A stretch of 13,500 bases of DNA, from contig CALKWL010000173.1 of assembly GCA_938004235.1 (NCBI GenBank), positions 1 through 13,500 on the forward strand, written 5' to 3'. Both the position numbers and the translations under genes were made by a program. Positions 6,393 through 13,500 of the stretch are shown one piece after another (within the stretch, counting starts at the first letter, position 1; each line of letters opens with the position of its first letter). The notes under the pieces were generated by a model that saw only the letters and a list, made by a program, of their open reading frames with translations, had not been told where the DNA came from and searched no databases. This stretch comes from an uncultured Gammaproteobacteria bacterium. Lineage in GTDB: Bacteria > Pseudomonadota > Gammaproteobacteria > Halothiobacillales > Halothiobacillaceae.

Positions 6393-9134
6393 ATGCAACA
6401 GCCCATGAGCACAAGCATGAATAACGACGGACGCCCCGACCCCGACACCTTGCTCGAAAAGGTACAGCGCGACGAAGCCCAGGCGGCGCGTGGCAAGCTG
6501 AAAATCTTCTTCGGCGCCTGCCCTGGCGTGGGCAAAACCTACGCCATGTTGAGCGCGGCGCGCATCTTGCGTGAGCAGGCGCGCGAAGTGGTGGTGGGTC
6601 TTGTGGAAACCCATGGCCGCTCGGAAACCGCTCGCCTGCTCGAAGGGCTGGAATACCTGCCGCCCAAGCGGGTGAGCTACCAGGGGCGCGAACTGGCCGA
6701 GTTCGATCTGGACGCGGCGCTGGCGCGCAAGCCTGCGCTGATTCTGGTCGATGAGCTGGCGCATTCCAATGTGGCCGGTTCGCGCCATCCCAAGCGCTGG
6801 CAGGATGTGGAGGAGCTGCTCGCCGCCGGCATTGATGTCTACACCACGGTCAACGTGCAGCATCTCGAAAGTCTGAACGACATCATCGGCGGCATCACCG
6901 GTGTCATGGTGCGCGAAACCCTGCCCGACCGGGTGTTTGAACAGGCGGATGAGGTCACGCTGGTGGATTTGCCCGCCGATGAGCTGCTGCAACGCATGAA
7001 AGAGGGCAAGGTCTATCTGCCGCAGCAGGCCGAGCGCGCCATTCGCAATTTTTTCCGCAAGGGCAATCTGATCGCCCTGCGCGAGCTGGCTCTGCGGCGC
7101 ACCGCCGACCGGGTGGATGCGCAGATGCGCGAATACCGCGCCGATCAGTCGATCAGCCAGGTGTGGCAGGCCAAGGAGCGTTTGATGGTCTGCGTTGGGC
7201 CGGGGGATGATTCCAGCCGTTTGGTGCGCAGCGCGGCGCGGCTGGCGGCCAGCCTGCACGCCGACTGGCTGGCCGTGTATGTGGAAACGCCCAAGCTGTT
7301 GCGTTTGTCCGAGGCGCGGCGCGATAAGGTTCTCAGAACCTTGCGTCTGGCTCAGGAACTTGGAGCTGAAACCACTTCCCTTCCTGGCTCCGAGCTGGTG
7401 CCGACCCTGCTCGCGTATGCGCAAGAACGCAATGTTTCCAAGCTGGTGGTTGGCAAGTCCAGCCGTTCCATGCTCGCCCGCCTGCTGCGGCCAAGCCCGG
7501 CCGATCAGCTTGCCAGCCAGGTCGATATGGATGTCTACATCGTCGGCCACGAGCCTGAGCAAAGTGCGCATGATGCCCTGACTCCCGCGCCGGGACTGGT
7601 GCTGAAAACACCGCCGCGTGAAAAACGCACGGGATATTTCTGGGCTGCCGCCGCCTGTGCGGCCACGACCCTGGCCGCAGCGGGGCTGGTCAATGTGTTC
7701 GATCTGGCCAACGTCATCATGCTGTACCTGCTGGTGGTGGTGTTGATCTCGATGCGCTTCGGGCGTGGCCCCGGTATTTTCGCTTCCTTGCTCAGCGTGG
7801 GCGTGTTCGACTTCTTTTTCGTCGATCCGCGTCTCTCCTTCACCGTAGCCGATACCCAGTATCTGTTCACCTTCGTGCTGATGCTGGTGGTCGCCCTGGT
7901 CATCAGCAATCTCACCGCCAGTCTGCATTACCAGGCGCGCATCGCTCGCTACCGGGAGCGCCGCGCCGAATCCCTGTTCGAGGCGGGAAAAGTATTGTCT
8001 TCGGCTCTGACCGCAGGGCAGATCATCAAGGACGGCAGCGTGCGGCTGGCCGGGGTGTTCCAGTCCCAGGTCGCCATCCTGCTGCCAGACAGCCATGACA
8101 GGATTCGCCAACCGGTTGAAGGAGATCATGGTGATAGCCTGCTCGCCGACCCGGATCTTGGCGTTGCGCAATGGGCCTACGACCATCAGGAGCCCGCCGG
8201 GCTTGGCACTCACACCCTGCCCGCCAACCCTGTGCTGTACCAGCCCTTGCGCGCCCCGATGTGTACCCGTGGCGTGCTGGCGATCCGTCCTTCCGATCCG
8301 CGTCTGATTTTTCAGCCCGAGCAGCAGCGTCTGCTGGAAACTTTCGCCTCGCAGATCGCGCTGGCGCTGGAGCGGGTGCATTACGTCGAGGTGGCGCAGG
8401 ATGCCTTGGTCAATATGGAAGCTGAGCGTTTGCGCAATTCGCTGTTGTCGGCCATCTCGCACGACCTGCGCACTCCGTTGACCGGCTTGCTCGGGCTGTC
8501 GGCGGCACTGGTGGCGCGCCCCCAGGATGCCGCAAACAAGGAGCTTGCGCCTGCCATCCATGAGCAGGCCTTGCGCATCAATGCGCTGGTGATCAACCTG
8601 CTGGACATGGCGCGTCTGCAAGCTGGCGGCGTGACGCTCAACAAGCACTGGCAGCCGATCGAGGAGGTGATCGGCAGCGCCCTGCGCGCCAGCACGGAGC
8701 TGTTGGCGAAGCACCGCGTGGCGACCCGCCTGGCACGCGATCTACCGCTGGTGGCTCTCGATGCCATGATGATCGAGCGGGTGTTGTGCAATCTTCTCGA
8801 TAACGCGGTCAAGTACACCCCGCCGGACACACTGATCACGCTCAGCGCGGCCATCCGTGGAGATAGTCTTGAGGTCAGCGTGAGCGACGAAGGCCCCGGC
8901 TTGCCGGAGGGCATGGAGGAGAGGATCTTTGAAAAATTCACGCGCGGCGAGCGTGAGTCATCAAGCCCAGGCGTGGGGCTGGGGCTGGCGATCTGCCGCG
9001 CCATCATCCATGCACACGGCGGACGCATCCGGGCGGAAAACCGTGCCGAAGGCGGCGCAAGGTTCAGCTTTAGCCTGCCGCTTGGAACGCCGCCGCAGCT
9101 GAGCCCGGCGGATGCTGAAGCAGGAGAAGGCTGA
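6393..9134 (+). CDS. kdpD: KdpD, membrane sensor histidine kinase for K+/osmotic stress
   Basis: At 913 residues it is close to the 894-residue E. coli protein and has the full KdpD architecture. The N-terminal KdpD domain has a Walker A motif GACPGVGKT at 41-49. A USP-like domain spans about 261-390. Four membrane helices (DUF4118) span about 415-515, followed by an Arg-rich stretch (ARYRERRAE). A GAF-like region comes next, then the HisKA H-box SAISHDLRTP with phospho-His 690, and an HATPase domain with NLLDN at 800-804, DEGPG at 832-836 and GVGLGLAI. It phosphorylates KdpE when K+ is limiting. No clear ribosome-binding site precedes ATG 6393; ATG 6405 and 6417 are in frame and possible. 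Its TGA overlaps the kdpE ATG by one base. Confidence 0.97.
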   Translation: MQQPMSTSMNNDGRPDPDTLLEKVQRDEAQAARGKLKIFFGACPGVGKTYAMLSAARILREQAREVVVGLVETHGRSETARLLEGLEYLPPKRVSYQGRELAEFDLDAALARKPALILVDELAHSNVAGSRHPKRWQDVEELLAAGIDVYTTVNVQHLESLNDIIGGITGVMVRETLPDRVFEQADEVTLVDLPADELLQRMKEGKVYLPQQAERAIRNFFRKGNLIALRELALRRTADRVDAQMREYRADQSISQVWQAKERLMVCVGPGDDSSRLVRSAARLAASLHADWLAVYVETPKLLRLSEARRDKVLRTLRLAQELGAETTSLPGSELVPTLLAYAQERNVSKLVVGKSSRSMLARLLRPSPADQLASQVDMDVYIVGHEPEQSAHDALTPAPGLVLKTPPREKRTGYFWAAAACAATTLAAAGLVNVFDLANVIMLYLLVVVLISMRFGRGPGIFASLLSVGVFDFFFVDPRLSFTVADTQYLFTFVLMLVVALVISNLTASLHYQARIARYRERRAESLFEAGKVLSSALTAGQIIKDGSVRLAGVFQSQVAILLPDSHDRIRQPVEGDHGDSLLADPDLGVAQWAYDHQEPAGLGTHTLPANPVLYQPLRAPMCTRGVLAIRPSDPRLIFQPEQQRLLETFASQIALALERVHYVEVAQDALVNMEAERLRNSLLSAISHDLRTPLTGLLGLSAALVARPQDAANKELAPAIHEQALRINALVINLLDMARLQAGGVTLNKHWQPIEEVIGSALRASTELLAKHRVATRLARDLPLVALDAMMIERVLCNLLDNAVKYTPPDTLITLSAAIRGDSLEVSVSDEGPGLPEGMEERIFEKFTRGERESSSPGVGLGLAICRAIIHAHGGRIRAENRAEGGARFSFSLPLGTPPQLSPADAEAGEG

Positions 9135-9847
9135 TGGCCGCATCAATCGCCATTACGCTGGTCGTCATTGAGGATGACCAGCCAATCCAGCGTTTCCTGC
9201 GTACCGCACTGGAAGCCGAGGGCATGTCGGTCTTCATTGCCGCGACAGGCCGTCAGGGATTGGTGGAGGCCGGTACCCGCAAGCCCGATCTGCTGATTGT
9301 TGATCTCGGGCTACCGGATATGGACGGTTCCGAGGTGATCCGCAGCCTGCGCAGCTGGAGTTCGTTGCCCATCATCGTCCTCTCGGCGCGGGCTCAGGAG
9401 GAAGACAAGGTACTGGCGCTGGATGCAGGCGCGGACGACTACCTGACCAAGCCGTTCGGCGTGGCCGAGCTGATGGCGCGCATCCGCGCCCATCTTCGCC
9501 GCCGCGATCAGGTGCAGGGCTCCACCGAGCAATCATTCCGCTTTGGCGACACACGCATTGACTTTAGTACGCGCATGGTCACTCGACGCGGTGCGCCAGT
9601 GCACCTTACGCCGACGGAATACAGGCTACTCACCGTGCTGGCGCGCAATACAGGCAAGGTCATGACCCATCGCCATCTGCTGCGCGAGGTCTGGGGGCCA
9701 AGCCATGCGGACAGCAGCCATTACCTGCGCATCTACATGGGGCATCTGCGCCAGAAGCTGGAAGACGATCCGACGCAGCCGAAGTATCTCATTACGGAAA
9801 CCGGCATCGGTTATCGGCTGGTTGCAGCAGACTATCGATATGGCTAG
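9134..9847 (+). CDS. kdpE: KdpE, OmpR/PhoB-type response regulator of the kdp operon
   Basis: The 237-residue protein has a receiver domain with acidic residues Glu13, Asp14 and Asp15, phospho-acceptor Asp57 in VDLGLPDMDG, and Lys106 in DDYLTKPFG. A C-terminal winged-helix DNA-binding domain follows, ending in YLITETGIGYRLV. Phosphorylated KdpE activates transcription of the transporter genes, probably through the T-rich repeats upstream of position 1583. Translation is coupled to kdpD by the TGATG overlap, and AGGAGAAGG at 9122-9130 is an excellent ribosome-binding site inside kdpD. The last sense codon and the stop (GGCTAG) form part of an 11-bp inverted repeat whose partner is at 9959-9969. 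It is the last gene of the operon and converges on acvB. Confidence 0.97.
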   Translation: MAASIAITLVVIEDDQPIQRFLRTALEAEGMSVFIAATGRQGLVEAGTRKPDLLIVDLGLPDMDGSEVIRSLRSWSSLPIIVLSARAQEEDKVLALDAGADDYLTKPFGVAELMARIRAHLRRRDQVQGSTEQSFRFGDTRIDFSTRMVTRRGAPVHLTPTEYRLLTVLARNTGKVMTHRHLLREVWGPSHADSSHYLRIYMGHLRQKLEDDPTQPKYLITETGIGYRLVAADYRYG

Positions 9848-9969
9848 ATGAACCAGACTCTCACTAAACCGATATTCGCGTAGGAGCGCCGTCCCGGCGC
9901 GAAAACATCGGCTCGGGACGAGCCTCCTACACCCAAGATGTTGGGTAACATTCCAAACTTCATCTAGCC
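9842..9969. repeat. Nested palindromic block bounded by an 11-bp inverted repeat, in the convergent kdpE-acvB gap
   Basis: GGCTAGATGAA (9842-9852) and TTCATCTAGCC (9959-9969) are perfect inverted copies enclosing the REP pair. A further hairpin, ACCCAA (9931-9936) with TTGGGT (9941-9946) and loop GATG, lies inside on the right. The left arm includes the end of kdpE. The whole 128 bp can fold on either strand. It may be a mobile REP-derived unit, a bidirectional transcription stop, or both. Confidence 0.55.
9880..9930. repeat. Inverted pair of GTAG-headed REP elements (BIME-like)
   Basis: Unit one (9880-9903, plus strand) begins GTAGGAG and contains the hairpin GCGCCG-TCC-CGGCGC. Unit two (9930-9907, minus strand) begins GTAGGAG and contains GGCTCG-TCC-CGAGCC. 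Same head, same stem length and the same TCC loop, with different but compensating stem bases, is the signature of REP sequences spread by RAYT transposases. GTAG heads are known from Pseudomonas, Stenotrophomonas and relatives. Each stem has 6 GC-rich pairs. The position between convergent genes suits a role in mRNA 3' end protection or termination. No RAYT gene is in the window. Confidence 0.8.
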
Positions 9970-9988
9970 GGGTCATTAGCAATAGGGG

Positions 9989-11413
9989 TCAATGTTGCTC
10001 CCCGACAAGACGCTTGCGCAGGGCGTCCATGATTTTCATGGCCAAGGCAGGGTAGTCTTTATCGTAATGATGCCCGCCGGGCAGGCGCCAAATTTCAACA
10101 CCCGCCTGAGCCAGGGCAGGCTGATTGCACAGGCTGTCCGCCCCCTCTTCGATGCCCTGGACGCACAAAACCTGCGGCGCGGGCATCCGCAATACGGCGG
10201 GAAGGATCGCGGTCGCATGTTGAGCGGCCTGCGCACCCAACCAGCCAGCCATGTGGATCTCGAAATCGGTGCGCAATTCCGGGGATAGCAGCACGGTCAG
10301 CACCACACGCTCACGCAGTTCTTGCGGTAGATGCGTGTAAACCAGCGGCAGGATATTGGCGCCGAAGGAATAGCCGATGAAGACCAGCCGATGCCCAATG
10401 GGAAACCGGGTTGCGCCCTGCCCCGCCTCAGGCTTTTCCAGCAGTGCGGTGAGATCGGCAGCGACCGATTCCGGCGTGCGTTTGCGCCAGAAATAACGCA
10501 GCGCATCCACACCCAGCACATGCAGGCCGTTGTCGGCCAGCACGCGCCCGACCTGTTGGTCAATATCGCGCCAGCCACCATCGCCGGAGACAAACAACAC
10601 ACTGACATCCTTGAACGCCAGGTTTTGCTCGTCCATCTGAGCCGGAAGTTCGATCAGCGGCAGCGCCGTCGTGCCTGTCTTCGCACCCCGCCGCAACGTG
10701 TTCGGTGCACTCACCCCGCGCATAAAGCGACTGGCCAGCTCAGCATAATCAATCCCGGACATCACCCAGAGCTCACCCTGCCCGCTGACCGATGCCGCCT
10801 GTCGGGCATAGCGCGCCGCGTCGAAATGCAGTGCATGAGTGTCCGCTACCGCCCACACCCCGTTTAGAGGTGTATCTGGGGCAATGCGGCGGTCAGCGGC
10901 CACCGCGCCAACCCCGCACAGGGGGCGTGCCGTGGGATTGCCCGGCCTGAAGTTCACGCTCAGGCCAGCCTTGAACACGCCCTCAGGCGCTTGCGCCAGC
11001 AGGGAATGCACCACCCAGGCGCCCTCGTCGCGTCCGATCAGCAGCGCTGCACGAAAATCATCCGCCCCCATGCCTTGCTGCACGGTTTGGCTCAGCCATT
11101 GCCCGATGGATGCCAGCTCCAGACAGCTTCCAGAGGCCGCCTTCGCCCCGCGCAAAACTGCACCGCCATCCACCAGCGCCACCGTGCGCCCTTCGGCGAG
11201 CATACGTTGCGCCGCCTTGCGATCCTGCGCTTCGATGCCGCCTGCCCCGGAAAACATCAGCAGCACATCACCTGTTGCCGCATCGGGGCGATACAGTTCC
11301 ATCGTGCCCCATTCACGGCTAGGCAGTTGTTCGACCTGCCCCGCCGCCGCACAGCCGCAGCACTGCAAGCCCCAGAGCAGGCAAGCCCACAACAGCAACC
11401 ACGCGTGTTTCAC
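9989..11413 (-). CDS. acvB: AcvB/VirJ-family periplasmic hydrolase, predicted aminoacyl-phosphatidylglycerol hydrolase
   Basis: The 474-residue protein starts with a Sec signal (LLLWACLLWGLQCCGCAAAG) and resembles the long AcvB form rather than the shorter VirJ. The C-terminal half has an alpha/beta-hydrolase core: FVSGDGGWRDID, nucleophile elbow GYSFGA with Ser349, and GGHHYDKD with His448-His449 near the end. The N-terminal half repeats the layout (FSGAGG, then GRDEGA) but has Asp129 where the Ser should be, so it is probably inactive. Agrobacterium AcvB hydrolyses lysyl-phosphatidylglycerol in the periplasm, and Pseudomonas PA0919 plays a matching role for alanyl-PG. The start is GTG at 11413, overlapping the mprF stop as GTGA, so the two are co-translated. 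The exact lipid substrate is inferred from context. Confidence 0.88.
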   Translation of the reverse strand: MKHAWLLLWACLLWGLQCCGCAAAGQVEQLPSREWGTMELYRPDAATGDVLLMFSGAGGIEAQDRKAAQRMLAEGRTVALVDGGAVLRGAKAASGSCLELASIGQWLSQTVQQGMGADDFRAALLIGRDEGAWVVHSLLAQAPEGVFKAGLSVNFRPGNPTARPLCGVGAVAADRRIAPDTPLNGVWAVADTHALHFDAARYARQAASVSGQGELWVMSGIDYAELASRFMRGVSAPNTLRRGAKTGTTALPLIELPAQMDEQNLAFKDVSVLFVSGDGGWRDIDQQVGRVLADNGLHVLGVDALRYFWRKRTPESVAADLTALLEKPEAGQGATRFPIGHRLVFIGYSFGANILPLVYTHLPQELRERVVLTVLLSPELRTDFEIHMAGWLGAQAAQHATAILPAVLRMPAPQVLCVQGIEEGADSLCNQPALAQAGVEIWRLPGGHHYDKDYPALAMKIMDALRKRLVGEQH

Positions 11414-13455
11414 TTGCCCAACACCCCACGCATTCCGCCACCCACCAGCATGGCGATATCCGCCAAAATAATGGCGGGATCAAGGCCACCCTGAGTCACC
11501 AGATAACGCGGTTCCCACTGCGGGTAAAACTGCTCCTTGAACTGGCGCACGCCGGAAAAGTTGTAATACGCGCCGCCGTATTGATAAACCGCCGCGCCGA
11601 TACGCTGCCACACCGGCGCATAACGATGTCCCTCCAAGCCCGACAAAGGCGCCATGGCCATGGAAAAGCGCCGCACCCCAAGGGGTTTCAGATACAGCAT
11701 CAGCTTCAGCAGCATAAAGCGCACCGCATCGCGCGGCGCGTCGGCCAGTTGACGCATCACATCCGTGGTCACCTCGACCCGGCTCGCCGTGCTCAGCAGC
11801 GTGACGAAGGCCACAATCCGCCCCTGAAAGCGCACCACGGCCAGATCGAAATGACGCACATAAGCGGCATCAAACATGCCCAGCGAAAACTGCTTCTCAC
11901 GCGCCTTGCGTTGCGCCAGCCAGGCATCCGAAATGGCACGCACCTCGTCAAAAACCTCGTCCCAGCGCGACGCCTCAATGTACTCAAAGCTCAACCCCAC
12001 GCGTTCACCGCGGTTCAGCACATAGCGATTGGCCTCGTGTCGCTTGCCCTTCAGCTCAAAATCCATGAGCGGCACCACGGCTTCCTCGCCGATTTTCAGC
12101 GGAGTCAACCCCATGTCCAGGTAAAGCGGCAACATGGCAGGCCGCACCTGATAAAATGCGATGCGCCCACCCTCGCGGCTCACCAGTTCGCGGAACTGCC
12201 AGTTCAGGTCCTCAGCCGCCCCGCCTACTGCATCACCCAGGGCGATAAAACTCGACCCCTGGCGCGCAAACATGATGAAGGCATCCCCCTCATCGTTAAT
12301 CATCACTGACTTGTCGCCCAGCAAAACCAGGTTGGCGGCGGCGTTATCCTGGTGCGCAACAATCGCTTGCGCATGAGCCAGCACCGCAGCATTGGGCTCG
12401 TGCGGCACACGCAAGGGTGGACGCAGCAAAACCATCAGCCCCAAAAATGCCACGCCCACACCCACACCCAGCGTGGCGCGCAAGGAACGCGCCGCCTCCT
12501 GATCCAGCCCGAACTGCCACCACAGCGCATGGGTGTAGGTCACATCCTTGAAGGCGAAAAACGACAGCGCCAACATGCCGACCAGCGCCGCCAGCACCGC
12601 CGCGAACCAGCCCCCGGAGAACGGTGAATCCAGCAAGCGGGTACGCCGGTAAAATTCCTTGCGGCTCAAAAAAAGCACCAGTGCCACGCTCGCCAGCATG
12701 CCAGCCTCTTCGTAATCCACCCCCTTGAACAGGTTGAACATCACGCCCAGCCCGAGCAACACCATACTCAGCACATACGCTCCGTTAAGCCGCCGCTGCA
12801 AGCCGCGCGCGAGAAAAAGCAGGCTTAAGCCCACCAGCGCCGCCAGCACATGCGAAATCTCCACCAGCTCCCACGGCAGGTTTTCATCCAGCATGGCCAG
12901 TCGAGCAGGAACCCCCGGCAAGGCCGCTGAGGCCAGCATCACCAGACCCGCGATGAACATCAGCCCGGCCACCGCCAGCGGAACCAGACGCGCGCTCCAA
13001 TCGCCCAAGGCACCCATCGGCGCGCGCCATCCACCCCAGCGGGAAGCCACGGTCGGCGACTCATCAAGCAGACTGCTCACTGACTGTCCGCGCGCCAGGC
13101 GCACCTCGCGCCAGGTCAATAGCAGCATGGCCAGCGACAGCGGCAGCAGGTAATAAATAATGCGGAACAACACCAGCGCCACCATCAACTGCGCCACCGG
13201 CACATGGTCGCCCAGCGCCGCAATCATGACTGCCTCGAATACCCCAAGGCCAGCGGGCACATGACTGGCCACACCCAGCGCCGCCGCCAGCACGAACACC
13301 AGCACCAGGGTGCCAAACGGCACGCTGCCCGCAGGCAACAGAACGTACAGGCAGGCTACAGAAAACAGGATGTCGAACACCGTAATCGCCAGCTGGGTCA
13401 AGCTTAAACGCCAGCCCGGCATGTTCACCTGCCACTTCCACAGCGTGATATGCCT
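11410..13455 (-). CDS. mprF: MprF, phosphatidylglycerol aminoacyltransferase/flippase, 5' end missing at contig end
   Basis: About 681 residues of a protein usually near 850 are present; roughly the first 190 are lost. The visible N-terminal part is the rest of the flippase (UPF0104-like) domain, with many membrane helices and the motif HVPAGLGVFE. From about residue 340 on is the cytosolic DUF2156 GNAT-like transferase domain (NLVLLGDKSVMINDEGD, FIALGDAVG, GVRRFSMAMAPLSGLEG). MprF moves Lys or Ala from aminoacyl-tRNA onto phosphatidylglycerol and exposes the product on the outer leaflet, lowering surface negative charge and helping against acid and cationic peptides. Lys or Ala specificity cannot be told by eye. 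The frame continues into adapter sequence, so an apparent GTG start at 13470 is false. acvB follows with a 4-base overlap. Confidence 0.93.
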   Translation of the reverse strand, partial: RHITLWKWQVNMPGWRLSLTQLAITVFDILFSVACLYVLLPAGSVPFGTLVLVFVLAAALGVASHVPAGLGVFEAVMIAALGDHVPVAQLMVALVLFRIIYYLLPLSLAMLLLTWREVRLARGQSVSSLLDESPTVASRWGGWRAPMGALGDWSARLVPLAVAGLMFIAGLVMLASAALPGVPARLAMLDENLPWELVEISHVLAALVGLSLLFLARGLQRRLNGAYVLSMVLLGLGVMFNLFKGVDYEEAGMLASVALVLFLSRKEFYRRTRLLDSPFSGGWFAAVLAALVGMLALSFFAFKDVTYTHALWWQFGLDQEAARSLRATLGVGVGVAFLGLMVLLRPPLRVPHEPNAAVLAHAQAIVAHQDNAAANLVLLGDKSVMINDEGDAFIMFARQGSSFIALGDAVGGAAEDLNWQFRELVSREGGRIAFYQVRPAMLPLYLDMGLTPLKIGEEAVVPLMDFELKGKRHEANRYVLNRGERVGLSFEYIEASRWDEVFDEVRAISDAWLAQRKAREKQFSLGMFDAAYVRHFDLAVVRFQGRIVAFVTLLSTASRVEVTTDVMRQLADAPRDAVRFMLLKLMLYLKPLGVRRFSMAMAPLSGLEGHRYAPVWQRIGAAVYQYGGAYYNFSGVRQFKEQFYPQWEPRYLVTQGGLDPAIILADIAMLVGGGMRGVLGK

Positions 13456-13500
13456 AGATCGGAAGAGCACACGTCTGAACTCCAGTCACGTCAGTCAATC
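13456..13500 (+). other. Illumina TruSeq adapter and index, not genomic
   Basis: Positions 13456-13489 match the 34-base TruSeq indexed-adapter sequence, beginning AGATCGGAAGAGC and ending CCAGTCAC. An 8-base sequence, GTCAGTCA (13490-13497), follows where the i7 index belongs, then ATC, the first bases of the constant part after the index. This is untrimmed adapter kept at a contig end. Everything from 13456 on should be masked. Confidence 0.97.

Noticed and set aside
13456..13470. GTG start of mprF at 13470
   Set aside because: The codons come from the sequencing adapter; the true start lies beyond the end of the contig.
1..13500. CRISPR arrays, phage genes, defence systems
   Set aside because: No regularly spaced repeats and no genes of those classes; all coding sequence is accounted for by the kinase, kdp and mprF-acvB.

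Overview
The window is the end of a draft contig from a GC-rich proteobacterium, most likely beta- or gammaproteobacterial. The evidence is the KdpFABC-DE layout, an mprF-acvB pair, a NarX-type PAS sensor kinase and GTAG-headed REP palindromes; the sequence does not fix the genus. The last 45 bases (13456-13500) are not genomic: they are Illumina TruSeq adapter read through to the index. Real sequence therefore stops at 13455.

Layout. (1) 1-1175, minus strand: most of a two-PAS histidine kinase with a HisKA_3 domain, cut off by the window start before its ATPase domain. (2) About 1176-1616: a divergent, AT-richer control region with a likely kinase promoter, a stable hairpin and T-rich repeats resembling the E. 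coli KdpE operator. (3) 1617-9847, plus strand: a complete high-affinity K+ uptake operon, made of an unnamed 30-residue membrane ORF, kdpF (29 aa), kdpA, kdpB, kdpC, kdpD and kdpE. The first three genes overlap stop-to-start. kdpA and kdpB are separated by a 105-bp MITE-like insertion. (4) 9842-9969: a nested palindromic block holding two inverted REP units, in the convergent gap. (5) 9989-13455, minus strand: mprF (5' end missing) followed by acvB, overlapping by 4 bp.

How the genes work together. KdpD and KdpE sense K+ limitation or osmotic stress and induce the KdpFABC pump (KdpA channel-like subunit, KdpB P-type ATPase, KdpC and KdpF accessory subunits). MprF makes aminoacyl-phosphatidylglycerol and flips it across the membrane; AcvB is predicted to hydrolyse it in the periplasm. 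Both halves of the window concern envelope and ionic-stress physiology, but no functional link between them is shown.

Most notable points: the MITE has duplicated a TAA that serves both as the kdpA stop and as part of the kdpB ribosome-binding site, so both are preserved; a translationally coupled microprotein lies ahead of kdpF; AcvB looks like a tandem hydrolase with a dead first half; the window ends in sequencing adapter. I found no wholly new multi-gene system.
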